A stretch of DNA of 64,000 bases from Angomonas deanei (GCA_903995115.1 LR877147.1:620001-684000), one strand, 5' to 3'. Positions 29,826-43,419 are shown, counted from the stretch's first letter. Program-made: numbers and translations. Notes: generated from the letters alone by a model not told the origin.

Positions 29826-32800
29826 ATGTTGGAGCTCAAACTAACACAAGAAATTCAGGGCGAGCTGAATGCCTGTCACTTGTTCATCAAACGGAGAACC
29901 TACGAGGACGCGATAGGGCCTCTGACCAATATCGAAAAGCGGGTGAAGGACGCCATGGACCACGCGGCGGCCGAGGAGGACACGCGGTATGCACTCCACA
30001 AGGCGATATGGGGCGTCCTCTGTGGCGCCAAGGCAGAGCCTAAAAAGAAAACTTCCACGGCGAAACACACGGAGGCACCCTACACCCTTCTACAGTGTAT
30101 TCAGGACGTCCGGGAGAAGGTCAGCGTCTCCGATGACGAGGCGGAAGGAAAGGTGCTCAAGTCCAGCTGCACCCTCCTGCAGACGGTGCTGGAGTGGCTC
30201 TCCCTGCGGGGTCTCAGCCGGGCACAAGTGTTGTACGTGAAGGAGGTGGCATGGAAGACGTTCGTGACGCTCAGTCAGATGGATAAGCGCAGCGGGACGC
30301 AAGGGACTTGCCTCGCGGTCCTGCTCTACCTGGTGTCCCACACCGCGGGGCCAGGGCACCACTGGATGACCCTCACGGCAGAGCAGCTGAAGGCGGCGGA
30401 GATGATGCCGCACTGCCTCACCCTCTGTGATAAGCGGAATGCCTCCATCACGGGGGCCAAGTCCTTCGCCCTGCAGTTATTGGGCGCCATCAGCCTCTCG
30501 TTTGCCACCTCCGCTAGCGTATCGGCCCACTTCCCCGCTGTCTTTCAAACCTTCCTGCGTACGGCGGAAAGGCTTCAGCAGTCGCTGAACCAAACGGTCG
30601 GGGAAGGGTTCTTCCTCGGATTGTGTGACTTTCTCAAAGTGTATGTGCTCGATTTTAGCAATGAGGCGCATAAAAAGCACATTATTGATCTACATCAAAT
30701 GGTACTGAACGCGTTTGCCGACGCGTGTCGCGCCCACAACGTGGCGAACTACAAGTTCTGCAAGGCAGCCATGATCTTCTTCCAAGCACACGCGGAGGGG
30801 GCGTTGGTGGAGTGTGTGGTGCAGGATGCACAGCGTTACTTTGGATTACTGGGCGATCTCTGGGTGCACAAAAATGTGGACCTACACCGGTGTGCCTACT
30901 ACGCCGCCGCTACTTTTTTCAGAGCGGTCGGCCGTCACCTGGCCTCCTCCAACCGTCCTGCGAGTGTGGAGCTGCTGCAGTACCTCATGAATGAATTAGA
31001 AGCCGTGTTGCGAGACACACAGTGCAGTCGGCAACGGTTGATGTTTTCTGTCGTGGCCTATGGCTACATGGCGAGGCCCCTTGCCTACTTGCTAGGCCAG
31101 GAAGCCGTTCGGCGCTTCTTCTCCCAACTGGCCGGTCGGAGTGACACCCTACTCTCTTCCTTCTCTAGCAACAGGGAGGATGCGGTGCGGCTGATGCCTC
31201 AGCTGCTAAACGCGTTTGCGTACTTTTTGTACGAAATGGAGTCCATCTCCACCGTCGAGCTAGACACTATTCGGACGCTTCTGGAGCGCACCGTGGAGGT
31301 GTACGCGAGCGACTACTTTTTTGAGAAGATACGCGCCGTCACGGCTCCAGCGCTGATGCGTCTCTTCACCGCCCTCCAACGTCACGTGGCGTCGACGTCG
31401 ATGGTGGCGCTCTTCTGCGCCAAACTGCTCCAAGCCGTCACAGGAAGTGGTGGGGCATCCACCACCTTTCCGTTAGAGCTCGACGAAGACGACGACGCCG
31501 AGGAAGAAGGACCGGAGGCGGTCCCAGCAGCATCTCGTCGGCCCGATAGGAATGGGATCGCCTACGGCAGAGTGAAAACGTACGCCGTGTTCGTACAGCG
31601 TCTCCTGTGTGAGGAAAGCCTCCTGAAGGAGAGCGGCTGGGACTATCTGTGGAGCGTGTCAGAGGTACGAAAGGCGGTCGAGCAAGTGAGGGAAGAGCTC
31701 CATCTGGCGTCCCTGACACTGATCCTCCAGCTGGATGTGAGCGTGCAGCCCAGTGCGCGTGGTGTGGGGAGGACGTCGACCAAACTCCTGCCGTGGTCGC
31801 CCTTAGTAGTGTGCTGGGAGCCCAAGAAGGCGAATTCACGCCCACCAGCGAGGAAAGCTACGAGTATTTTCTAAACTTTGTAGAGTTTTACGCTGAAGTG
31901 GCCCCCAATATTTGGGGAAGCAACACTCAAGAGGAGCACACCGAGGGGAGTAGCGCCCATTGGCTGTATGAGTGGATGGCCGCCGTGGTGGACCGCTCCT
32001 TCCTCTACGGATACGTCTCTGGTTTTTTCCGGCTCCTCTATGTCACCCTCAGCAGCGTGTCGAGCGCGGTGGTGCGGCAGGAAGAGTCCCTGTTGATCCT
32101 TCTTGCTCGCCACTTGCAAAGTTGCCACTACCGCATTCACCTCTACTCGGGAGAGCTGCTGTACCAGTGCAGTGTCTTCGTCGTCGTCGCCTCTCAGTTC
32201 GTCCCATCTGGCAAAGTGTCCCACGACTGCCTTCGCATTGCATTTCAAGAAGTATTCTCGGCCGAGGTGGGCGCGGAGGAGTTGTTTCGCAAAGCGGTGG
32301 TGGAGGGCAATAAAAAGTTAGCGGTCGACGCGTTGGAGGCGCTGATGCGGACGCAGCTGGAGTGGACGTGCACGTTTGTTCCCTTATTACTGAACGCGCG
32401 GCTGATGCGTCAGAAAACCACCGTGGCCCGTCGTCTTGCGGTTCTGGCGAGTCGTCATGGTGTAGATATTGCCAACACTATTTCCAGGCAGGAAAAGCGC
32501 CTGAAAGCTGGCGGCATACTAGTCACCAAGCAAAGTTCATTTTCTCACTGGGAGGCACGGAAGCCGGACAACCGGATTGCGCTCTCCTTTGGCGGCATTT
32601 CCCTGAACTTTCCGCTGTACAACTTGCTAGACAAGGTGATCCATCTGTGCTTGCATGGCGAGGAAAAGGTCGCTGTCACGGCGGCGGAGCTCTTCCATTT
32701 TATAGTGATTTGGAGTATAGGGAAGGGCAAGCAATACAGCTGGTTCGATAAGCTGTTCCCCACCGTGGTGATCCTCGCCTCCCGTACGTCGATCAACATC

Positions 32801-35800
32801 ACCCAGGAGCTCTTTCACGATTTGCTGATTCAGTCCAGCCACTACTTTGCCACCACCGAGCACGGCGAGTACTTTACCAACGCTCTTTTTGAAAAGCTGC
32901 AGGACAAGGAGGCGGCGATTCGGCGTGTGTCGGGGGTGGCCTTGGTGGAGTACCTCTCCTGGGCCTCCACCACCACCAGCGCGGAACAGCGTATTAACCA
33001 AGTCCTACAACGACTCGGCGCCCTATTCCTGTTAGACTCGGTTTGGGCGCGGATTGGGGGCTCCTCGATGGTGCACCTCACGCTCCGTGCCTATGTGGAG
33101 GGACGGTTCAAGTGCGGTCTTCAGGACTTGGTGAGCCTGCTGAAGACGGTGCTCCGCTGCCTAGAGGTGGCGGCAGAGGCGACACCGCAGGACGAGTTAG
33201 GCATAATGGAAGAGCTGCTCGGTGCGGTCCGGCACTTTCGGCACATCTTTCGAAAGGAGAAGAACCTGACCGACGTGGGGGCGAAGGAACGGGCCGCGTT
33301 GGGTCAGCAGCTCCTCCACTGTTCGGTTTTCATTGCCACCCTGTCCAGCCACAGCACCAATGACGTGCTCACCTTGTTGGAGCAAATCGTCTGTGGGGGA
33401 GCGGAGAACACGAGCCCCGCCATGGCCGAATGGGTAAAGACAAACATGGATCTCATTGAACGAGAATTTTTCCCCGACGCTACGCCAGATATTGGCGGTA
33501 TGCATAATGTGCTGGTGGTGTACACATGCTTCCAGCAAAGAGGTTGGCTGGGTCACAGAGATCCAACAGGGGTCAAGCGGGCGAGAGAGGTGGAGAGCAC
33601 GCCACAGCTGCTCCAGCTTTTCAAAACGATGGTAACCCGCACCGCCAACGTTATCGCGCGCGAAGTGGATTCAACCGAGTATAAAGAATCGATCGCCATG
33701 CAAGTGTTCCCGGCGGACGTCAGCCGACTTTGCACGGCACTCTCCCACTTTTTGACCACTTGCGCGTCCAGTGAGGCGGAAGGCACAGTGGTGCAAGAGG
33801 AGCTGTTGACGGACACATTCTTTTCTTTTGTCGCGCAGCAAGTGGTGTTTGAGTCTCCTTCTCCGCTCTCCACAAGGAACAAAGTCCTCCCTACGGGCGT
33901 CGAAAGGAGTGGTCACCTGCTCAGAACCCTACAGGTGTTGCTCAGTCGCCTGGCGGAAGGCCCACAGTCCGTAACGGTAAAGGAAATGGGGAAAAAGCTG
34001 GTCTGCTGCGCTGGGGAAGGTACTACCGCCCTTTTTGTGGAACCCATCCGGATCCGAGGCGGCTTCCGTCGTCCTCTCGAACCCGGCGGCGGCCTACCGT
34101 CGGCTGGTGACGCTCGTCCCTCTGGTAGATCTTCCCTCGCTGGAGCGGACAGACGGTAGCCTCTGGGCCGATGTGGTCTCCGCTGCTCCCTCCAACATAA
34201 AGGAGGAGGTGTGGCAGGAGGTGATCAGCGGCCTGCTGTGGAAGGGTACCTCGGATGTGTATGTATCACGATTGACGCAAGTCCTTCTGCCGCTGCTCTT
34301 TGGCCTTCCCAAGTCGCAGTTTTCTCTCGCGTACCTGTTGGGTCAGCTGGAGAGCGGCAACAATAAAAAAAGAAACGTCAAAAGCCCCAAGAAAAAGTCG
34401 TCAAAGATAGAGGACGACAGTGACGAGGAGAAGGAGGAGGAAAAACGGGAGAAACGTCTGCAGGACAAGTACAACCAGCGGTTGGATCTATTTTTTGTGA
34501 GTTTCAGTACCTCATTGAAGTCGGTGGCGCCGTCTAAAATAAGTCAACTTTTGAAAGAAACCTGTGACAATGTGGAAAAGGAGGTGAGGGCGGCTTTGGA
34601 CGGGGACACCGGGGACAGCGACCTCTTGGGTGGCAACACCAGTCTCCAGGCACTGGAGGGCTCCGTGTCCTCCCGTGCCCTGCAGGCGACCCTCAAGGCC
34701 CTCCTGAATCAGAAGGTAGACCAAGAGGTCCGTCAGACCCTAGTCCACTGCCTTTCTTCCATTGTCCACAGGGACGCCTTAGCGGTAGACTTCGTCGACG
34801 CCTTTCTGTTAAAAATTATCCACGCGTTTCTGCTGGTCGATCGGGTGGCCATCCTGCAGTCCCCCGAGCTAACCGCCACGATCACGCACCTGCTCACCCA
34901 ATCTTGTTCCCCCAGCCAGTGGGAAGGTAGAAACCACACCCTGCTGGCGAGCAAACGGGCTACGTATTTCTTTATTCTATCGATGCGTGCACTGCAAAGC
35001 GCACTTGTCCTCACGGATGAGACGACCCTCTGTTCGCCCCGCGATGCAACAGCTGGCCACCACGGCGGCCGCCCTCCTGCAGAGTACCGTCAATGACGAG
35101 CTGCCGCTAGACTGGAAGGAACTGCAGAGTGAGACGACGGAGCACGACAACTACTTCAAGGTGGTGAACAGCATTATTACCGCCGCCAAGGGGATCCTCC
35201 CGCTGTGTCCCAGCACCCTCACCACGCTGCTCCCGCTGCTTGGTATGACCGACCACCCCTTGAGCGATCGGCTGGGCAGTACGGTGGAGGGGGTCATGCA
35301 AAATATGGAAGAGAGCGAGCGACTCCGTCTGTGTGTGACGTGTGTGGAGCTGCAAAAGTCCCCTCTTCCCCCGCAGGTGTGGTGGGCGGCGACCTACCGC
35401 ATTTGTCTTCCGGTCATTCGCTCCCTCACACACGACACACGGGTACAATTCCTCTCAGAGCACGTGAGGGATTGGGTCTCCTTTGTGAGCGCAGACACCA
35501 CCGGGGTAGATCAGCAGATAAACGCCTTTGTGCTGCTGGAAACCATGTATAGAATTGTGGACAGTACCACCCTAAAAACGACCATTAACAGTGCCTTCAC
35601 GGGAAAGGCGCAGTCGGAGGGGAAAGAGCTGACGGTGAAGTTGATACAAATTTGCTCTAAGGCTCGCTATGCGAAGCCGAACGAGGAGAGAGAGGAAAAG
35701 ATCATTTCCCTGCGACAGGCCGCCTACCGGTGCTTGGCCACGCTGCTCATGGCGACCCAAGATCAGGAACCCGTATTTGTCTCCCTGCTGCTCAGCAGGG

Positions 35801-38800
35801 CCAAGAATGCCAATGGACTAAACCTCATCGTCAATAAAACTTGGCTAGAGAATTGTGAGACGCTGCCGCTGGCGACGGATGCCCCCACCGTACCGGAGGA
35901 GAGCGCGAAAGACAGAAGTGACTGGGAGTTGCGCTATCGTCACCGGGCCCCAGACGTGAAGGACCCCATCGTGGAGGACGAAGAAAACATGGCGGCGGAG
36001 TGGATGTACGACATTTTTCAAACGCAAAACCGCTCCGTTCTGACGCTGAAGTCGAGCACGGTGGCGGGTGGACTGTCCCAGATGACACTGCCCCCCACTC
36101 GTGCCGCCTCCTCCACCAATGCGGTGGAGCTCGATGGGGTGTGGAACAGCACTTGCACCGGCACGCTCCTCTCGCTGGTGGACTTTCTAATTCACAAGTT
36201 TGGCACCGCCGGGGATACGGTGCCTAACTGGGTCAAGGAGATGGCGAACATACTGCAGTCCGACACCGACCACATTGCCGTTAAATTGGTGTTCAGTCGG
36301 TTGATCCAGCTCCGTTCGAACTTTTTTGACCAGTTTGCGAACCTCGTCGGCGAGAAAATACTCTCTGTTGTGACGCAACCCGCATTGGGGAATGAAGTCC
36401 ACTACGTGGCGAGGGAGACGATCGTGATGCTTTTGGAATGGGCGAAGGAGGGTCAGTGGGAGATGACATCGTCGGCCGGTTATCGGGGCCTTTTGTTTCT
36501 ACTACACAACGGAGCAAATCTCACCTCCAACTCCCCCCAGTATGTTCGGAAGCACAACGTGGAGCTCTTCCGGGCCATGTATGCGCAGGTCAAATCACTC
36601 GTCACGGTGTCGGCGGCGGAGCTGATCGCCGTCATCGACCGCACCGCGGAAGGAAACGGCCAAGGTGACTATGCCTGTCAAATCTGTGGAGTGCTGACCG
36701 ACCAAGGAACGTTGCTTGCCTCGACTGGTTCGCTCGAGGAAGTGCAGCAGCTGTACACGTACAGCGTTGGGTTGATCAAGGCACAGTCCCCTGTCTCCCT
36801 AGCAGCGGCGGAAGTGGTAGCCATGGAGCTGGAGCTGTTGAGTCAGACGGGAAAGGAGCAAACCCAAAGAAAGGATTTGGAGAAGGGTCTGTCCGCCTCC
36901 GTCGTCAAGTGTATCACGGAAATGAAGTCGGAGGACTACGCGCTTAAAGTGATGCGCATCCTTGTATCCCGTTATGTCCTCCTGTTGTCTGAATTTCCGC
37001 CGGTGCGACTGTTTGCCAACTACGCAAATCTGTCTTCGGAAAAACAAATACTGATTATGGATATCATCGGCACCGCCCCCGACCTCGGCGAGCGCTACTA
37101 CACCGCGCTGCACACCCAATTCTCCGGGACACTGGAGAATTATGCCGACAGTGTGATGGTGTACCTCTATGAACTTTTGACCAAGATCATCCCACAACTC
37201 GGGAAGGAAAGTCTGTCCCAGCTGAGAGGGGCGTTCCTGAACGAGCGCGCGTACGACACGTGGGCCGACAGCGGTGACTGTCGTGGGGCGCTCGTGAAGT
37301 GTGCCATACGGTTTCTGCAGAACGAATCACCGGAAGACAAGCAATCGCCGGAGAATCAGCTCTTGCGGCAGATGCTGCTGCAAAAAGGGTTGACCGATGA
37401 CTACCTCTTTGTTCAAGATAAAGTGTTGGAGTTTGCCGACCTGGAGTGCCTAAGGGACAGCTTTACAGACCGGGTGACCTCGCTCCTCACAGACGCTGGG
37501 TTCAACCAAAACAGCCAGTACTGGCCCCGCCACGTGTCGATCCTTCTCCTGTCCATCGCCGCGAAGGATGGCAGCTTCAAAACAAGTCTGTTCAGTAGTC
37601 CACTCCTCAATGAAGTCGTCTTTACCCCAAAGGTGTTCTCGCACGGTGCCTCCTTTACTGGTAGTGCCACCGCAGCGGGGCGGCAGCACTTTGCCCCTCT
37701 TTTTCACTTCAGACCCACACCGCGATGGGGGACGTGGGCACGGTCCATAACTACTACCCCAGTGCCAGCCAGGCAAACCCGAAGAATGGCGGCGTGATGC
37801 CCCCACCAAGCGTCCCCCCGCACACGGTGCGCCAAGCCCCTCGGGTCATCACCAGCTCTCTGGTGGCGCCGGCGGAAACGGCCCAATTCACGTTCCACAC
37901 CGCCAACCCTTCCTTCGCTCCCTCCTTAGCGTCCAGGCTCACATTTACACGAAAGACAACGAGAGACGAGGCGGGGGCCGGTGAGGGTCCCTTTCTTCGC
38001 AAGAAGTTACGGGTGGAGGCGCCGGAGCAAAGTCTGATGGCACATTCCGCCCGACAAAAAAAGAGTAAGCTGGAGCGGAAACGAGTGGATTCCGAAATGG
38101 AGAAGAGACGGACGGTCATCTTCCGGCACTACAAGGAAGGGGATGTGCCGGACGTGCAGGTCACACTGCAGGCTTTTGTCTCGCCCCTGCAGGCCCTGTG
38201 CCTCCACGACACCGAGTTTGCCTCGCTCGTGGCGGCAACGCTACTCTCCTCGTCCTTCGAGTGGATAGAAACACAAAAAACGGGGAAGACGGCCGATCAT
38301 AAAGAAACGCAGGACAGCGTCACCGCCTCGTACATGGGAGGGAGTATGGTGGATTCGGTATGGTTGGAGTCCTCGTTACTAGACTCCCTCGCAACCTACA
38401 CCACCACACAACTGTCGTCGATCCGTGCGCTAGACCCCGCCGTGCTCCCACTCACCCTGGAGTACGTTCTGCTATACAGCGTGAAGTCTGGCGGCACCGT
38501 GTCGGTAAAAGAGCTGTCGGATGTTTCCTCCAGTGGGTCCTCTCCTCTGTTAGCAACGGCGTTGGTGGATTTGCTGAATGGGAAGGGAGCCTCTCAAATG
38601 ACATTTAGCGAGTGGTTCTCCCTTGCTGGTGCGCTCGATCGGCTTGACAGCGAGCTCACGCTGGAGGCGGTGCGGCACTGTCTGCAACCCGAGACTATCT
38701 CCACCCTGGCGAGCGCAAAACTCGCCGCACGCTCGGGTTCCCTTCACTACGCGGAGGAGTGCTTGGCCAGGTGGGGCGATACGCACTCACGGAGTTCGCT

Positions 38801-41800
38801 AGAAAAGGAATACGGGAGTGAGGAGAATGGACGAGAAGTACACCGCTTTATGGAAGAGGAAAGACGACGCGCGACGGCGGCGTTGCTCAAGTGGCCTAGC
38901 GTGTGGGAGAGTGTTCAGACAGAGCAAAGCTCACCGCTCTACATGCCGGCACTGCTCCACTGCCATGTGAGAAAGAACGTGAGAACGGTGAACGTTTTGA
39001 TTTCGCGGCTGATAACCATCCCTTTGAGAGTTGCGGCCTTTTGTTGAAAGACGGGAAATGGGCGGAGGCGGCAGACCGCGCGGAAGGTTTTATTCAGCAT
39101 CTGCTAGCAGAACGTAGTGGTGACCGCACGGTGGGAGAAGGGGCGTCCTGCCAACGGTATCAGCTGGCCTATCGTCTGTCGTGCATTGTACAGAGCAGTG
39201 AACTGCTGCAGCGAGTGGCAAACGAGGTACCGGGGGCGCTCACCAACGTACGGGAGGTACTGCAGTCCACCACGTCCTATGCTTGCAACGTGACAAGTGC
39301 CCGCCTACTCGACGACGTGTTGTGGGTGCACCGCACGTTGGAGTCGGAGATGATGAAAACCAACAAGCCCAACATCCCCGACGACGTGGTGGCGCACCTC
39401 GCGGAGTGGTTCGCATCCTCCGAGCTCGCCCTCACATGATGAAAACCAACAAGCCCAACATCCCCGACGACGTGGTGGCGCACCTCGGGGAGTGGTTCGC
39501 GTCCTCTGAGCTTGCCCTCACCGTCAGCCCGATGGGCCATCTGTTGGGTTCCCCAGCCAGCCATGGCGGTCTGAAGGAGCTACTCCTTCGCACCAGGGAC
39601 AACATCAAGCCCTATCTCCGACAAGAGGAAGGGGCGATGCTGCAGTTGCTGTCGGTGACCGCGCGGGAACGCATGTTCAGCATTTTGTTCAATGTCCCGT
39701 GGGGGGCGGCCTCCGCGGGCGCGATGGAGCAAGTCCTAACGGATATTTCTCCCTATATGGGAAAAATGGACGCCGCAACGGTGAGACAGATTCGGTCCGA
39801 CTACGCCTACTGCTGTGTGTCACTCAACCTCCACACCTCCTCTTCGGACAGCGAGACGGTCTACCGCGATCATGAAGCATTGCTGACGGAGTTGGCGGAC
39901 ATTGCGAAGGATAGCGCACCAGCCACGGTGGTGTACCTGGGTTTGCTCGATCGCTTCCTCACCCAAGGGGTGGATGAGGAGTCGGTGTGGCTCGCCTACG
40001 CCACGACACTGCTTTCCGCGCTGCAGGTATACGGAAATGCCACCTTCATCCCGGGGACAGAGGATCGGGATGGGGTGATTCCTATGTACTGCATTCCGCA
40101 TCTACTACAACTGTTTGCGTTTGACTTTTCCAAGAAGGCCGCCTTCGCCACCTCGGCGGAGTGGGCCCCCGTCGTGGAGGGTTTGCTCCGCCTGCCCTCT
40201 TCCATCTGGGCCCCATGGACCTCGCAAATCATCACGAGTGTTCTTCAATGTCAGCACGTTGTCGTCGCCAAGGTACTCCTTCAGTTAGCCCAGCAGCAGC
40301 CACAGACGGTGTTTTACCCGTACAACTGCGCCATGGGGGAGTTCCACCAGCTATCCCAGCAGGGCGACCCCACACTGCGACCAGTCGTCGAGGAGCTGTA
40401 CCGAGTGCTGCAGGAGGAGGCACGGCTGGACCGCCTCCGTGGGTTCGTGCGGGAGCTGTGTCGTGTCTCGCACCCACTCCAGCTGCTACGCTTGTTCATG
40501 GAAAGGATACAGCTGAACTTTGCCTCTTTTATAAAAACCGGTGAGGAGGCCTACTACCAGTTGGCCGTAAAGGATCTGGAGGAGGGACGGAGGACAATTG
40601 GCAAGTCGGGTTGCTGTGAGACGGAAAAGATTAGCTGGGGGGAGGCGCAGCGGATAGAGGAACTCTTCGAGGGTCTTGTGGACGCCAACAGCAAGTCTCT
40701 GTCCAGAGATAAGACCGTGGTCTGGGGGCAGCTGAAAAAAATGCACGCGGCGATTCAAAGTAAACCAAGGGAACGGCCACGGGCACTTGTCACCGACTAC
40801 ACTGCCAAGTTACCGTCGCTGCTGTTTCCCGCCTCGTCCAGCCCGACAGAGGGGCTTCGCCTGCCTTGCCAGCCGCTGCTGCAGCTAAACCAGCCGGACA
40901 CCGATGTTCACCTCATCGGTGTGCACCCTCATATGGATGTGATGTCGTCCCTCCAAGCCCCGCGACGGTTGACGTTTTACACCACGCAACAGTCATACGA
41001 TGTGCTGCTCAAGTGCAACGAGGACATGCGGCTGGACCAACGCATACAAGATGTCTTTTTCATTTGCAGCTCCCTCCTCCAACGCGAAGGTGGCACGACC
41101 TCAACCTCGCTGTATTTACGCACCTACTCGGTGGTGCCGCTGACGGACAAGGTGGGCTTAATCCAATGGGTGCCGCACACAACGACCTTTAACGACCTCA
41201 TCAACACCGTCATGCAGCACCGGACGGGGGCACGGCTGAACATGGAACTGCCAGTGATGAAGGAGTATGTGCAGCGGTATTACAGGGCGGTGGACAGCAA
41301 AAGGGTATTGCTCTCCTACACCAAGGACCCGAATGGGGCGGACGGCCACTACGCCAAGTGGTTCGAGGGGATTGTGAAGCAGGTGGATTCGACTTACTTG
41401 ACCGCGGCGTTAACTCAAATCGCGGAGCAACGGGCCGACCACTACCGCATTCAGAAGCACTTTGTTGAAACCTACGCCACGCTCTCCCTCGTCTCCTACC
41501 TGTTCGGTGTGGGTGACCGGCACTTGTCCAACTTTCTGTCCGACCACAAGTCCGGGGAGGTCATTAGTATTGACTTTGGGCACGCGTTTGGGACCGCCAC
41601 CACGACCCTGCCGGTGCCGGAGTTGGTGCCCTTCCGGCTGACCCCGCAGATCCAAGCGGTGCAAGGGGTGATGGGTGGCGGGGTGAGTGCCCTTCACATG
41701 ACCACCGTCCTGCGCACCCTGCGGCGGTACCGCAGCTCGCTCGAGGGCATCACCAGCTCGTTCACCTCGGAGCCACTTCTTCAGTGGAAGGCGGCCAATA

Positions 41801-42084
41801 TTTCGCCAGACCAGATGATGGCGTCCATCACACGCAAACTCAATCTGGAAAACCCTTGCACCTTAATGTATGAGCTGGCGAAGCACAACACCTTCATGAG
41901 GGACGCGAAGCAGCTACCAGGGATCAAAGAAGCGCTGTACAATGGCCGTTCAGAGGCCCGAAGTGTCAGTGAGAAATCGCAACAATGCGAGTCGGAAGAA
42001 AACTTTGTAGAGTGTCTCATCGACATGGCGACGGATTATAATTTGATTGGGAGAATATATCATGGGTGGATGCCCATGTTTTAG
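29826..42084 (+). CDS. PRKDC: DNA-PKcs-like giant PIKK kinase (several frame breaks)
   Basis: One 12.3-kb locus of seven overlapping frames, together ~4,050-4,080 residues, close to human DNA-PKcs (4,128). Helical HEAT-type sequence fills 29826 to ~38000, then a FAT-like region. The kinase domain (~40900-41800) has a P-loop-side Lys in VLLKCNEDMRLDQR, catalytic GVGDRHLSNF (~41505-41530) and the DFG region IDFGHAFGTATTTLPVPEL (~41568-41625). DNA-PKcs has nearly the same string there ([21 protein letters not shown]), while ATM, ATR, TOR and SMG1 do not. The FATC end, ECLIDMATDYNLIGR then HGWMPMF, also matches DNA-PKcs (ATDPNILGR, GWEPWM). The kinase acts with Ku in end joining. Frame changes near ~31770, ~34035, ~35040, ~37728 and ~38960 are single-base; a sixth, at 39350-39521, is an 86-bp tandem duplication. 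Continuous protein similarity on both sides argues against a long-dead pseudogene. Confidence 0.85.
39350..39521 (+). repeat. Imperfect 86-bp tandem duplication inside the PIKK gene
   Basis: Copy 1 is 39350-39435 and copy 2 is 39436-39521, both starting ATGATGAAAACCAACAAGCC. They differ at four positions by eye (gcg/ggg, gca/gcg, tcc/tct, ctc/ctt in frame), three of them synonymous. Because 86 is not a multiple of 3, the second copy shifts the frame; with only one copy the protein would read straight through (SSELALTVSPMGHLLGS). Confidence 0.9.
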
Positions 42085-42301
42085 CATACCCGTGCGCCTA
42101 TTTCAACAGGCTTCACTGGCACATACTTTATTATTTTATTTGTTGTTGCGCAAGTATTGGTTTCATTCGTTATGGAAGTATCACTCTTTCCCCCCCTTTT
42201 TTTTTTTACTTTTTGCTATCAGATAGCCAAATCGATATAGTCGTTTCGCATCCATAAAAAGAGAAAGCAGAAAAAAAATCAAAAAATATACCGCAGAAAA
42301 A

Positions 42302-43417
42302 ATGGATTCCATGGCCTACACCGTCCAGTGGAGTGGCCTCGTGCACCTCGGCCAATTACCCTTCTTACTTCAGCTCATATCGCTCGTATTCTTCTGGAAC
42401 TTGCAGACCTTCTTCGTGCGGGGGGTGTTGTGCCTTTTGGCGATCATCTGCTCCTTCCAGGTCCATAGCATGACCACCAATGCAATACTAATAGTGGAAT
42501 CGGTTTTCTATCGGGTAATGACAGGAAGACGACGGGATCATTTCAACCGAATGCTTCTCTTTCTCCACACGCGGTTTTCTCCGTCGTTGGTGATGTTTTC
42601 GTTAGAGCTAATTCTGTTTACCGGGTCGGAGCCGTTGCGGTGGCTCTACTCCTGCATCGCACGGTGCGTCCTGTCGGCCACCCTGGACTACTGTGAGCGC
42701 CGCAGCTCCGCGGAGTGGGCCCACCTCACCACACTGGGGAAACTATTTCTACTCGCTCTGCTCCTTGGACAGTTTTTTCTCAATCTTCTGCTGTGGTCCT
42801 TCTACGCCACCCTTTCCCCCTTGGAAGTGAAACAGAGTGGCGACTCCGTCCGTGCTTGGTATATTCTCATTACCGATGCCATGGCCTTCACCCTCACCAA
42901 CGCAGAGTTCATTTTGATTGGGATTGGGAAGCTGTTTTTCGGCGACGGGGTGGGCCAGCCACTGGGTGGGGAGCACATTTTTGATGTGGATACACAAACG
43001 TTTCAGATCGCGGTCTCCATTCTGACCGGGACGCTCTCCTCGATTGGGGCGTGGGTCTATGCGCCAAACCTTTCCTCCGTGTTTTATCAGTTTGCCATCC
43101 TCCGCCGTATCGTCTCGACCGGCTACCGGGTGCAGGCCCTGCGCCACTACACACAGATGCTCGACAACATTGAGGATGGAAAGGGGGAGACTGGGGAGCA
43201 GTGCAGCATTTGCCTCGAGGAGTTTGGAGAAAAGGAGCTGGTCAAGCGGTTAACGTGTGGCCACTACTTCCACCGTCAGTGCCTGCGGATGTGGTTGGCT
43301 CGCTCGTGGAGCTGTCCCATCTGCCGGCGGAACTCCGCGCGACGGCCGCTGTGGGAGAACCCGTACGATCCTTATATGCGACTCACCATCACCGATACAA
43401 GGGAGCTGCACGACTGA
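42302..43417 (+). CDS. HRD1/SYVN1-like multi-pass RING-H2 ubiquitin ligase
   Basis: A 371-residue protein. The first ~250 residues contain about six hydrophobic helices (for example HLGQLPFLLQLISLVFFW, LCLLAIICSF, TLGKLFLLALLLGQFFLNLLLW). The RING-H2 domain is at ~300-345: CSICLEEFGEKELVKR, CGHYFHRQC and CPICRR, giving the full C-x2-C / C-x-H-x2-H-x2-C / C-x2-C ligand set. Multiple membrane spans before a cytosolic RING-H2, with little after it, is the HRD1 layout, so an ER-associated degradation ligase is likely. Other membrane RING proteins are possible. The stop at 43417 may be an artefact, because a second frame continues open for another 470 bases (see next entry). Confidence 0.8.
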   Translation: MDSMAYTVQWSGLVHLGQLPFLLQLISLVFFWNLQTFFVRGVLCLLAIICSFQVHSMTTNAILIVESVFYRVMTGRRRDHFNRMLLFLHTRFSPSLVMFSLELILFTGSEPLRWLYSCIARCVLSATLDYCERRSSAEWAHLTTLGKLFLLALLLGQFFLNLLLWSFYATLSPLEVKQSGDSVRAWYILITDAMAFTLTNAEFILIGIGKLFFGDGVGQPLGGEHIFDVDTQTFQIAVSILTGTLSSIGAWVYAPNLSSVFYQFAILRRIVSTGYRVQALRHYTQMLDNIEDGKGETGEQCSICLEEFGEKELVKRLTCGHYFHRQCLRMWLARSWSCPICRRNSARRPLWENPYDPYMRLTITDTRELHD

Positions 43418-43419
43418 TG

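Noticed and set aside
29826-42084. Assigning the giant kinase to TOR, ATM or ATR
   Set aside because: The sequence after DFG (HAFGTATTTLPVPEL) and the FATC end match DNA-PKcs and not the other PIKKs; the length also fits.
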